Source of the DNA: Melioribacteraceae bacterium 4301-Me
GTDB lineage: Bacteria; Bacteroidota; Ignavibacteria; Ignavibacteriales; Melioribacteraceae
Direction of reading: 5' to 3'
DNA length: 64,000 bases
Assembly: GCA_041538185.1 (NCBI GenBank)
Contig: JBGORM010000005.1
Span: 62,001 to 126,000, forward strand
In this document: piece after piece, positions 43,992-51,858 of the stretch
Position numbering within the stretch: position 1 is the first letter of the stretch
Layout: each line of letters begins with the position of its first letter
Program-made: the position numbers and the translations under genes
The notes under the pieces: model-generated
The model's database searches: none
What the model was told of the DNA's origin: nothing
The model's input: the letters and a program-made list of their open reading frames with translations, nothing else

Positions 43992-45137
43992 ATGAAAAAA
44001 ATTTTAATACTTGGTTCTACGGGTTCAATTGGAACAAGCGCACTTGAAGTAATTAGTGAATTCAGAGATGAATTCAAGGTAGTGGGTCTAACTGTAAATA
44101 AAAATATCGATTTAATAGAAAAGCAAATTAATGAATTTGGACCCGAGGCTGTTTGTGTAAAAGATGAATTAAAAGCTAAGGACCTAAAAAAGAGAATTGG
44201 TAGTAAGTGCAAAATTTTTGAGGGTGCTAACGGCTTAATAGAATTAAGCTCGACTATAGACTACGATATTTTGCTTTCGTCCCTTGTAGGATTTGCTGGC
44301 TTAGCTCCAACCTTAGAGGCAATAAAAAGAGGGAAGAGAATTGCACTTGCAAACAAAGAAACATTAGTTGCAGCTGGAGAATTAGTAATTGAAATGTGCA
44401 AAAAATACGGTTCCCAAATAATACCAGTAGATTCAGAACATAGTGCGGTATTTCAATGTTTATCTGGTGAAAACAAACAGCATGTTAAAAAATTAATTCT
44501 AACTGCATCGGGTGGTCCATTCTTAAATAAAAATATAAATGAATTATCTTCGGTTACAATTGATGCAGCTCTTAATCACCCCAACTGGAAAATGGGAAAT
44601 AAAATCACAATTGACTCAGCAACCATGATGAATAAAGGACTTGAAGTTATAGAAGCTCATTGGCTTTTTAATTTAGAAAAGGGAAAAATAGAAGTACTTA
44701 TTCATCCTCAATCAATAATACATTCTATGGTAGAATTTGTTGATGGATCAATTAAAGCTCAATTAAGCAAACCTGATATGAGAATTCCTATTCTATATGC
44801 TTTAACTTATCCGGAAAGATATACTTTTAATCAAATAAATACGGATTTAAAAAAAATTCATGAACTTACATTTTTCGAGCCAGATTTTAATAAATTTGAA
44901 TGCCTGAAATTAGCTTACGATGTAATGGACGAAGGTGGAACTAAGCCTTGCATTATGAATGCCGCTAACGAGGTGGCTGTCCATAATTTCCTTTCAGGTA
45001 AAATGAATTTTTTGCAAATTCCAGTGTTAATTAAAGATGCCTTAAACAAAATTGAAGCTAAAAAAATAACTGACCTTGAAACAATATTTGAATGTGATAT
45101 TAAAACAAGAGAATATTTACAAAAAAAGTATAACTAA
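43992..45137 (+). CDS. dxr: 1-deoxy-D-xylulose 5-phosphate reductoisomerase
   Basis: 381 aa, normal length. NADPH-binding GSTGSIG at 8-14, LANKETLVAAGE, catalytic/metal VDSEHSAVFQ, the flexible-loop region SGGPF, and NHPNWKMGNKITIDSATMMNKGLE including metal-binding residues. It catalyses the second step of the MEP isoprenoid pathway in the cytoplasm, converting DXP to MEP with NADPH and Mn/Mg. No strong ribosome-binding site; coupled expression from the gene upstream is possible. It is followed by rseP, a common pairing in bacteria. Confidence 0.97.
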   Translation: MKKILILGSTGSIGTSALEVISEFRDEFKVVGLTVNKNIDLIEKQINEFGPEAVCVKDELKAKDLKKRIGSKCKIFEGANGLIELSSTIDYDILLSSLVGFAGLAPTLEAIKRGKRIALANKETLVAAGELVIEMCKKYGSQIIPVDSEHSAVFQCLSGENKQHVKKLILTASGGPFLNKNINELSSVTIDAALNHPNWKMGNKITIDSATMMNKGLEVIEAHWLFNLEKGKIEVLIHPQSIIHSMVEFVDGSIKAQLSKPDMRIPILYALTYPERYTFNQINTDLKKIHELTFFEPDFNKFECLKLAYDVMDEGGTKPCIMNAANEVAVHNFLSGKMNFLQIPVLIKDALNKIEAKKITDLETIFECDIKTREYLQKKYN

Positions 45138-45150
45138 CAGGAAACAATAA

Positions 45151-46506
45151 ATGGAATACATAATTTATTTTGTAATCACAATTGGGATATTAGTTTTTGT
45201 GCATGAGTTCGGGCATTTTGCAGCTGCAAAAATTACAAAAATGAGAGTTGATGTTTTCGCTATAGGATTCGGCAAAAGATTATTTGGATGGAACAAATTA
45301 ACTGGCTTTACATTTGGCGATTTGCCTAAAGATTTCGATGGACAAGGAAATACAGATTACAGACTTAGTTTGCTTCCTTTAGGCGGCTATGTAAAAATTG
45401 CCGGCATGGTCGATGAAAGCTTTGACACACAATTTGCCGATAAAGAACCTCAACCCTATGAATTCAGATCAAAACCTACGATTCAAAAATTATTTGTAAT
45501 TACTGCCGGCGTAATGATGAACTTGACACTTACGCTCGGCGTTTTCTGGGGAATTAATTTCTTTCAAGGCAAACAAATTTTTAAGTCTACTACAATAAGT
45601 AGAATTGAAAAGGACAGCTTCGCTGAAAAAGCCGGTTTTAATTCTTATGACAAGATTTTATCTGTTAATGATAAACCTGTCAAAAATTGGGAGGATATTT
45701 TCAACTACCTGCTTGTAAGTGATATATCGGCAAATGCTACCGTCTTGGTTGAACGCAATGGCAAAAAGGTTGAGTTGAACATCCCGCGATCATTAATTAC
45801 TAAATATTCCCATGAGGGATTTTTACTTTTCCCTTACCCGACTCAACCAATTATTCAAGAGGTAATGAACAACTCCCCTGCAGATTCTGCAGGCATCAAA
45901 ATTGGTGACATATTCCTATCATTAAATGGAATTGCTGTTACTGATAAACAACAAGTTGTAGATATTATTTCTTCCAATAAAGGCAAAAAAATTTCATTAA
46001 CTTATTTACGCGGTCAAGATACTCTGCATACCTTAGTAAGACCAAGCTCAGAAGGTAAAATTGGAATTGCAGTAACTAACACTTATACAGGAGATTACGA
46101 GTATACTACCTATGGAGTTATTGGTTCTTTAACTCAAGCAGTTAAAAATATTGGGCAATACACCTATTTAACACTTAGTATGCTAAAAAATGTTATAGTT
46201 GGCAAAGTTGCATTCAATCAAGCTTTTGGAGGACCAGTTAAAATTGCTCAATATGCAGCACGCTCAGCTGATACAGGCGCAATTTCTTTTCTTTATTTTC
46301 TTGCTATGCTAAGTCTAAGTTTAGCAATTATAAACATTTTGCCTTTCCCTGTTTTAGACGGCGGGCACTTCGTAATTATTTTACTTGAAGGAATTTTTAG
46401 AAAAGAACTGCCGCTTAAAGTAAAAGTTGCTATTCAAAACACGGGTTTTATTATCTTGCTTTTGTTGATGGCATTTATAATTTACAGCGATATTATTAGT
46501 CTATAA
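45151..46506 (+). CDS. rseP: RIP site-2 metalloprotease RseP
   Basis: 451 aa inner-membrane protease; AGGAAA before ATG. HEFGH at the end of the first helix (about residues 19-23) binds zinc; a second motif NILPFPVLDGGH near ~395 supplies the aspartate. Two PDZ domains are visible (~140-210, KAGFNSYDKILSVNDKPV; ~230-300, SAGIKIGDIFLSLNGIAV). It cleaves anti-sigma factors and leftover signal peptides within the membrane. An ECF sigma/anti-sigma pair lies 3 kb downstream; that it is a target is only a possibility. A good terminator follows. Confidence 0.96.
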   Translation: MEYIIYFVITIGILVFVHEFGHFAAAKITKMRVDVFAIGFGKRLFGWNKLTGFTFGDLPKDFDGQGNTDYRLSLLPLGGYVKIAGMVDESFDTQFADKEPQPYEFRSKPTIQKLFVITAGVMMNLTLTLGVFWGINFFQGKQIFKSTTISRIEKDSFAEKAGFNSYDKILSVNDKPVKNWEDIFNYLLVSDISANATVLVERNGKKVELNIPRSLITKYSHEGFLLFPYPTQPIIQEVMNNSPADSAGIKIGDIFLSLNGIAVTDKQQVVDIISSNKGKKISLTYLRGQDTLHTLVRPSSEGKIGIAVTNTYTGDYEYTTYGVIGSLTQAVKNIGQYTYLTLSMLKNVIVGKVAFNQAFGGPVKIAQYAARSADTGAISFLYFLAMLSLSLAIINILPFPVLDGGHFVIILLEGIFRKELPLKVKVAIQNTGFIILLLLMAFIIYSDIISL

Positions 46507-46519
46507 CCCAATCATTTTA

Positions 46520-46548
46520 GGGTAAGTAGGCCGCTTGCTTACCCTTTT
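46520..46548 (+). terminator. Rho-independent terminator after rseP
   Basis: GGGTAAG (46520-46526) pairs with CTTACCC (46538-46544), with possible extra AG/CT pairing in the loop, followed by TTTT. It closes the dxr-rseP transcript 14 nt after the stop. Confidence 0.75.
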
Positions 46549-46579
46549 ATATTTATTAATAAAAATTAAGAGGTCATAC

Positions 46580-48397
46580 ATGTATAGATTAATATATATT
46601 CTTCTGATTCTTTGTTTCTCCGTTAATTTGATCAATGCTCAAGAAAAAGAATACACACTTAATGAAATTGTAGTTACAGCGGAACGAATACCCGTAACAT
46701 TTGAAAATCTTGCAAGAACTGTAACAATTCTTTCAGCTGAAGAAATAAAAAGTCTCCCTGTTGATAACGTAACTGATTTGCTAAAGTATATTAATGGTGT
46801 TGATTTAAAGACAAGAGGTTTTGAAGGTGTGCAATCAGATGCTGGCATACGCGGAGGCACTTTTGAACAAACACTAATTTTAATTGACGGCGTTAAAATT
46901 ATAGATCCTCAAACAGGCCATCATAACCTTAATATTCCGCTTTCCTTAAATGATATCGAGAGAATTGAAGTATTGAAGGGACAAGGCTCTAAAGTCTTTG
47001 GGGCCAATGCTTTCGGCGGCGTAATAAATATTATTACAAAAAATTATGATACTAATACTTTTGCCATTTCTACTCTCGGGGGTGAGCACAATTTGTATAA
47101 CATTGATTTGTCTTCATCTTTTCCATTATCTTTTGTAAATAGTAATTTTTCATTCGAGAAAAAGAAATCAAGCGGTTACACTTATAATACAGATTTTGAA
47201 ATTACCAACTTCTCACTAAACCAGAATTATTCTATTCTCAGTAGCAAAACAAAATTGTTTGCTGGTTATATCGATAAAAAATTTGGTGCGAATAATTTCT
47301 ATTCAGACCTTTTTCCAAATCAATGGGAACACACTAAAACAGCCATCATTAATTTATCTTCAGAAATAAACTCAAAAGGTTTTTCTATAACTCCAAAATT
47401 CTACTGGAGAAGAAACGATGACGATTTTATATTGGATAAATTACGTCCCGAATATTACAGAAACAGACATAAGACATTTTCTTATGGCGGTGAAGTTCAG
47501 GCCTCCGTTAAAAATGAATTAGGAGTTACCACGTTCGGTGGTGAATTGAACGAGCAGAAAATATCGAGTACGAATTTGGGTAGCCACAGTAGATTTAATT
47601 CGGGAGTTTTTATTGAACAGTACTTTGATAGCATTGAACGTTTAACTTTTTCAGTAGGACTTTGGGGTTATAATTATTCACAGATTGGATGGAAATTTTG
47701 GCCTGGTTTTGACGTAGCATATCGAATCTCATCAAATTCAAAAATTTACGTCTCATTTGGGGAAGCCTTTAGAATCCCTACTTTTACTGAATTGTATTAT
47801 GTTAGTCCAGCTAATATTGGCAATCCGAACTTAACTTACGAAAAAGTAACTAACTATGAATTGGGATTTACCTTCAATCAAAATTATTACACTACTTCGC
47901 TGAGTATATTTTACAAAGACGGCAACAACATAATTGATTGGGCAAGAGCTTCTAAAAATTCACCATGGCGAGTTGAAAATATATCAAACGTTAAAACGAG
48001 CGGATTAGAATTATCCTTAATTATTTTCCCTTTTCAATTATTCTCTTCGTTCCCTATAACAAAGCTTAATATTAACTATACATATTTATCTACTAATCGG
48101 TCAACAGGAGTTTATGAATCTAAATACCTCATCGATTATTTAAGACATCAGCTCATAGTAAATATAGATAACAATTTATTTTGGGGATTAACTCAAAATT
48201 GGGTTCTTACTTTTAGAGATAGAATAAATTTTAATTCTCAATTTATTGTAGATACACAAATCAGCAAGAGCTTTAGAAATTTTAATTCTTCCATAAGAAT
48301 AACAAATCTTTTTAACAAAAAGTATTCTGATTATTCTGGAGTTATTTTACCAGGTAGATGGATAACTGCGGGGTTAAGTTTTTCACTTAAATATTGA
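46580..48397 (+). CDS. BtuB-like TonB-dependent receptor
   Basis: The ATG at 46580 (605 aa) is preferred to 46535: GAGGT is 5 nt upstream and it begins a proper signal peptide (MYRLIYILLILCFSVNLINA). TonB box EIVVTAE at about 31-37, plug ~45-160 (GVQSDAGIRGGTFEQTLILIDG, VLKGQGSKVFGANAFGGVINII), then a barrel ending GLSFSLKY. Size and plug resemble BtuB/FepA-type receptors for cobalamin or siderophores. No cobalamin riboswitch fits in the short upstream gap, so the substrate is open. Confidence 0.9.
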   Translation: MYRLIYILLILCFSVNLINAQEKEYTLNEIVVTAERIPVTFENLARTVTILSAEEIKSLPVDNVTDLLKYINGVDLKTRGFEGVQSDAGIRGGTFEQTLILIDGVKIIDPQTGHHNLNIPLSLNDIERIEVLKGQGSKVFGANAFGGVINIITKNYDTNTFAISTLGGEHNLYNIDLSSSFPLSFVNSNFSFEKKKSSGYTYNTDFEITNFSLNQNYSILSSKTKLFAGYIDKKFGANNFYSDLFPNQWEHTKTAIINLSSEINSKGFSITPKFYWRRNDDDFILDKLRPEYYRNRHKTFSYGGEVQASVKNELGVTTFGGELNEQKISSTNLGSHSRFNSGVFIEQYFDSIERLTFSVGLWGYNYSQIGWKFWPGFDVAYRISSNSKIYVSFGEAFRIPTFTELYYVSPANIGNPNLTYEKVTNYELGFTFNQNYYTTSLSIFYKDGNNIIDWARASKNSPWRVENISNVKTSGLELSLIIFPFQLFSSFPITKLNINYTYLSTNRSTGVYESKYLIDYLRHQLIVNIDNNLFWGLTQNWVLTFRDRINFNSQFIVDTQISKSFRNFNSSIRITNLFNKKYSDYSGVILPGRWITAGLSFSLKY

Positions 48398-48398
48398 A

Positions 48399-48423
48399 GA
48401 TACACTACCGTATCACTTTTTTT
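48399..48423 (+). terminator. Weak terminator-like hairpin between convergent genes
   Basis: GATAC (48399-48403) and GTATC (48410-48414) are followed by ACTTTTTTT. The stem is only 5 bp. Nested dyads (TCAGCG/CGCTGA at 48434-48469, AGCGA/TCGCT inside) lie next to it. Confidence 0.35.
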
Positions 48424-48497
48424 GCTAATAACGTCAGCGAAACTTTTATCGCTAATAAAAATACGCTGATGAATTATAATGTGATATTGTAATCTCC

Positions 48498-49328
48498 TCA
48501 CTTTATTTTAAACAATATTGGTACTGCAACTTGAGTTTTAACAGGTTTGCCATCTTTAACACCTGGAGTAAATTTTGTATTATTTACTGCATTAATTGCC
48601 GCCTCATCACATCCGTAGCCGATGCCTTTAATAATTTCTGCTTTAACAACATTTCCTTTTTCATCTACATAAGCCTTTACAAACACCTTCCCTTCTATGC
48701 CAGCCTGTTTTGCGGCTTCTGGATAAACGATTTTTTTTGCTATCTCTGCAATACCTCCAATTGGTGAAGGCATTTGTTCAGCTGCAAAAAGATAATCTTT
48801 CTCATTATATTGAGCAGCTAAGTCAGGAAAGTATTCTTTTACACTTCCATCAGTAAATAGCTTAACAACAAATACAAGGTCTTTAGAAAATTTAACATTA
48901 ACTCCGCTCTTAACTGCCGGTTTAAATCGATAATTTTCTAAAACAGACAATATTTTTTGACGAACATCGTTATCGCTTTTAAAGATAACAGAATTGGAAG
49001 TGTCAATCGTAAAATCGAATTTGGATGGATTATCAAATCTCACCTTATCGATTTTCCCATCTTCATTTAAATAAAGTTTTATTGCAAATTTGTAAACAGC
49101 AGCTTTAGTAATTTTAGCACCCACTCTTTCTTTAAGTGAAGCACCTATTTTTTTAATCATTTCATTAACTTCATTATCTTTTATTTCTTTAGCTGGAATA
49201 TCTACTCTCTCTGCATCAAAGTAAATTTCATCATAGTTGGGTACTATTTCAATACTTGATTTCTCTGATTTACAATGTGCAAGAAGAAATGATACTGCTA
49301 TTATTGGCATTATAATTTTTGTTTTCAT
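48498..49328 (-). CDS. Lipoprotein with C-terminal TonB-type domain(s)
   Basis: 276 aa; GAGGT before ATG. Lipobox LLAHC (cysteine ~19). The C-terminal ~190-276 is a TonB_C domain (IVYPEAAKQAGIEGKVFVKAYVDEKGNVVKAEIIKG split by family-typical turns, FTPGVKDGKPV). Residues ~75-160 (FAIKLYLNEDGKIDKVRF, VLENYRFKPAVKSG) look like a second, diverged copy. Unlike true TonB it lacks an N-terminal membrane anchor and proline-rich span, so it probably does not transduce energy from ExbBD. It is the last gene of the ECF sigma operon, 7 nt after the anti-sigma stop. Function unknown; a target or sensor for the sigma system is plausible. Confidence 0.8.
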   Translation of the reverse strand: MKTKIIMPIIAVSFLLAHCKSEKSSIEIVPNYDEIYFDAERVDIPAKEIKDNEVNEMIKKIGASLKERVGAKITKAAVYKFAIKLYLNEDGKIDKVRFDNPSKFDFTIDTSNSVIFKSDNDVRQKILSVLENYRFKPAVKSGVNVKFSKDLVFVVKLFTDGSVKEYFPDLAAQYNEKDYLFAAEQMPSPIGGIAEIAKKIVYPEAAKQAGIEGKVFVKAYVDEKGNVVKAEIIKGIGYGCDEAAINAVNNTKFTPGVKDGKPVKTQVAVPILFKIK

Positions 49329-49335
49329 AATTACC

Positions 49336-49803
49336 TCACATTTTAGCTTTTACTATAACTGGATTTTGAATTTTATAGTCTACTTCCACAGCCGGTAGAC
49401 TGTTGATTAATAATTGTATAGTTTTATTTTGAGCATTTACTTGCTGCAAAGTTGATTGATATAAATCTCTATAATTTTGTGTTTGGTTGTAAAATATTAA
49501 GCAAAGGAATAGGAGAATAACTGCAAATGAATAAGCCAATAAAGATAAAATGTTCCTTTTCGTTGAAGTATTGATTTCCTTGAGAGTATAATTTTCGAGT
49601 GAATGGAAGATTCTTTCCTCAAGATGCGGGGAAAATTCTTCGGCTGTATCTTCTATAATATTTTTAATATTGTTTAATTGCTTAAAATATTCTCTTGATT
49701 CCTCGTCGCTGGCAAGCAGGTTAAAAAGTAGAGGTTCCTTTGCTTTATCTAATTCTTTGTCAAAGAATTCATTTACCATTTTTTTTATTTCTTCGGTTTT
49801 CAT
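49336..49803 (-). CDS. Anti-sigma-factor-like single-pass membrane protein
   Basis: 155 aa. Cytoplasmic helical N-terminal region ~1-85 (EEIKKMVNEFFDKELDKAKEPLLFNLLASDEESREYFKQL, split here as in anti-sigma domains but without zinc-binding HxxxCxxC), one membrane helix ~87-104, and a short periplasmic tail with coiled-coil-like QQVNAQNKTIQLL. It begins 3 nt after the sigma-factor stop. Expected to hold the ECF sigma factor at the membrane until a signal triggers its release. Confidence 0.8.
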   Translation of the reverse strand: MKTEEIKKMVNEFFDKELDKAKEPLLFNLLASDEESREYFKQLNNIKNIIEDTAEEFSPHLEERIFHSLENYTLKEINTSTKRNILSLLAYSFAVILLFLCLIFYNQTQNYRDLYQSTLQQVNAQNKTIQLLINSLPAVEVDYKIQNPVIVKAKM

Positions 49804-49806
49804 TTT

Positions 49807-50340
49807 TTACCTTTGTTCATTTAATATTTTTGTAAGTCGTTTAATTAACTTCTGTCTTGTTTTAAACAATCTGCTTTTAACAAGGTCTTCTGTAATATCC
49901 ATTACCGCTGCAATTTCTTTATAACTTAATTCACCATATTCTTTTAAATAAAAAACCTCGCTTTGTTCAAAAGGTATTTTTTGCAGTTCGCTCAGAATTA
50001 ATTGCTTGAGTTCTTTACTTTCATACTCATCGTGTAATTTTTCTTCAGATGGCGCTTCAAGTTCGTCTGTATCCTCAACATTAAATTGATCTACTCTTAT
50101 CTTTTTGGTTCTGAAATAATTATAAATTTCATTTCGCACTGTTTTAAAGAGCCAAAATTGAATACTGTTTTTATTCCTTATGTTATCCATATTTTCAAAC
50201 AGTCTCATAAAAACATCTTGAACTATATCTTCGCATACCATTCTGTTATTGAGCATCCTCAGAGAAAAATTGAAGATATTTTTTTTGTACTTGTTATAAA
50301 TAAGAGTAAACTCAATAATATTTTTGGTGGTGTTACTCAA
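49807..50340 (-). CDS. ECF-type RNA polymerase sigma factor
   Basis: 177 aa. The start is TTG at 50340; a stop codon lies seven codons upstream and no ATG is available before region 2. Sigma region 2 ~10-80 (NIFNFSLRMLNNRMVCEDIVQDVFMRLF, FWLFKTVRNEIYNYFR) and region 4 ~115-172 (EQSEVFYLKEYGELSYKEIAAVMDITEDLVKSRLFKTRQKL). Followed by an anti-sigma and a TonB-domain lipoprotein. A GCAAC-N16-CATC promoter-like sequence just upstream suggests autoregulation. Confidence 0.92.
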   Translation of the reverse strand: MSNTTKNIIEFTLIYNKYKKNIFNFSLRMLNNRMVCEDIVQDVFMRLFENMDNIRNKNSIQFWLFKTVRNEIYNYFRTKKIRVDQFNVEDTDELEAPSEEKLHDEYESKELKQLILSELQKIPFEQSEVFYLKEYGELSYKEIAAVMDITEDLVKSRLFKTRQKLIKRLTKILNEQR

Positions 50341-50361
50341 GAAATTAATTTTCTTTATTTA

Positions 50362-50391
50362 GAAAGATGTTTTAGTCGTAAAAATGTTGCC
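50362..50391 (-). promoter_or_regulatory. Possible autoregulated ECF promoter
   Basis: On the minus strand GGCAAC (50391-50386) is followed after 16 nt by CATCTTTC (50369-50362), a -35/-10 arrangement of ECF type, about 22 nt before the TTG start of the sigma gene. Assignment rests on pattern only. Confidence 0.45.
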
Positions 50392-50544
50392 TAAAAAATA
50401 AATTAAAACTGCTCAAACAACTACAAGGATTCCATCTATTTTTAATTGATAGGAACTGTTTTCATAAGTAAAACTTTTTTAAATAACAGCTCACAGAACA
50501 TTTTAGAATTTCTTAAGAATACATAACAATTAGAAATTTTTAAT

Positions 50545-51157
50545 AAGCTAATAAGGTTAACCTACTTAGGCAATACTCTGTTTCTAAGGTCAGTCCACTA
50601 TTAACTTAACCTTTTACTAAGGTTATTCGGTGTTTTTTACTTGCTTAATCATCTTTTTAAATTGTCTCTTTGTCAAAAACCTTATCCCTTCTTTCCTGAA
50701 CCTTAGTAACATGTCGTATTCTACATAGATACATAACCTTATTAGCTTATCCCTCACATTTCTTTCTTTAAACTAATAAGGTTAATTTCTTCGTTATATC
50801 GTTTTGTTACTAAGGTTACTCTGCTATTAGCATATTTCTCTGTCTAAGGTTATACAATATTTTTTCACCTTATCCATCTTGTAAAACTGTCGGTTCAGCG
50901 AACCGACTTACTATAGCGTAATCCCTCTTGTTAATCCTTGTGGTCGGTTCAGCGAACCGACTTACAGTATTTTTCCTTTAATCTTAGCAACATATTCCCC
51001 TCTCAAAAAACTCAACTATTGACTTGTTAAACTCTAGTTTGAGAGTTCACCACATTGTGGAGTGGTGGATTCCATTTGTGGACTACCCTATTTTTTTAAT
51101 TTTTTTTATAAGCTAATAAGGTTACTGATTTTAATGTTTTGTTTTGTTACTAAGGTT
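50545..51157. repeat. Cluster of AAGCTAATAAGGTTA / GTTACTAAGGTT repeats
   Basis: Four copies of a two-part element: AAGCTAATAAGGTTA followed 35-38 nt later by GTTACTAAGGTT. Direct copies start at 50545 (B part diverged), 50770 and 51110; an inverted copy covers 50699-50748. Extra single B-like motifs at 50613 and 50841 continue the ~35-nt spacing, and diverged inverted B motifs occur at 50980 and 51305. The 1.5-kb gap 50341-51858 has no gene of note. Confidence 0.8.
50889..50961. repeat. Two identical hairpins 54 bp apart
   Basis: GTCGGTTCAGCGAACCGAC occurs at 50889-50907 and 50943-50961; each has an 8-bp perfect stem with an AGC loop and the same 3' TTAC. GC content is well above the surrounding DNA. 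Confidence 0.85.
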
Positions 51158-51486
51158 TTCTACCCTGCTAAGGGTACTTCCTTTCTAATCATTCCTTAGT
51201 AATGATTATAAGATAAGTACTTATCACGAAGTGATGGATTCCCATTATTTTTATCCGATAATTACTGCAAAAAACTTAATTTAATTCCTTGTTTATCTTA
51301 CTTTAATCTTAGTAATACCAATTACAATATAGAACACTTAACCTTTGATAATTCACCGCGTTGTGGACTATCTAATTTCTTTAGATAACCTTTTAGAACG
51401 CAAAGAACAAATTAGCTAATTCAAAATCTATCGTATATAATTCCTACGAAATAACCCTTTGACAATTCACCTTCTTAAGTCTTAGG
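51043..51486. repeat. Scattered GAATTCACCAC-type palindromic repeats
   Basis: GAGTTCACCACATTGTGG at 51043-51060 with an inverted partner GTGGTGGATTCC just after it (51062-51073), TCACGAAGTGATGGATTCCC at 51224-51243, AATTCACCGCGTTGTGGAC at 51350-51368, and a half copy ACAATTCACC at 51472. They match the inverted pair at 3740-3807. Confidence 0.65.
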
Positions 51487-51610
51487 AAGCCCTCCTAAGA
51501 ACTCAGAAATCAGAATGTGATAACATCAAATCTGTAAGACCGTCTAAAAGTATTAAAACTGACTTTGCAATGAAGTTAACTTTTCGAATCTAGCCCTTAC
51601 AATAGAAATT

Positions 51611-51735
51611 AGTGATAATTCGTGAAATTCGTGTCTGCTACGAAGTTTTATACATTGTGATAACAATTTATTAAAGAGACTTAAGAAAAATTATTTACAC
51701 ATTTATAGTTTTTCCCACGAAAGTAGGAATCTAAA
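51611..51735. repeat. Two more dispersed repeat copies before the permease gene
   Basis: 51617-51632 (AATTCGTGAAATTCGTGT) is an inverted relative of the ACACGAATTCTCACGAATT repeat at 53410-53428. 51712-51735 (TTCCCACGAAAGTAGGAATC and following TAAA) is an inverted copy, one mismatch in the core, of the hairpin at 12037-12056. Confidence 0.7.
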
Positions 51736-51858
51736 GCAAAATGTCAATGTGAATATTTAAGAGGTCCCTATAAGAAATAATGAACTTTTATTTTGAAGAA
51801 AGTGAAGCTAATTGGTATATTCTAATTTAAAATTCAAAATCAAAATAAATACGTAATT

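Noticed and set aside
46507-46579. Cobalamin riboswitch before the BtuB-like receptor
   Set aside because: The gap is only 73 nt, holds a terminator, and shows no B12-box-like conserved sequence.
50545-51157. Possible CRISPR array from repeats spaced about 35 nt
   Set aside because: Repeats are only 12-15 bp, occur in both orientations, are diverged, and the steps are interrupted; no cas genes in the window.
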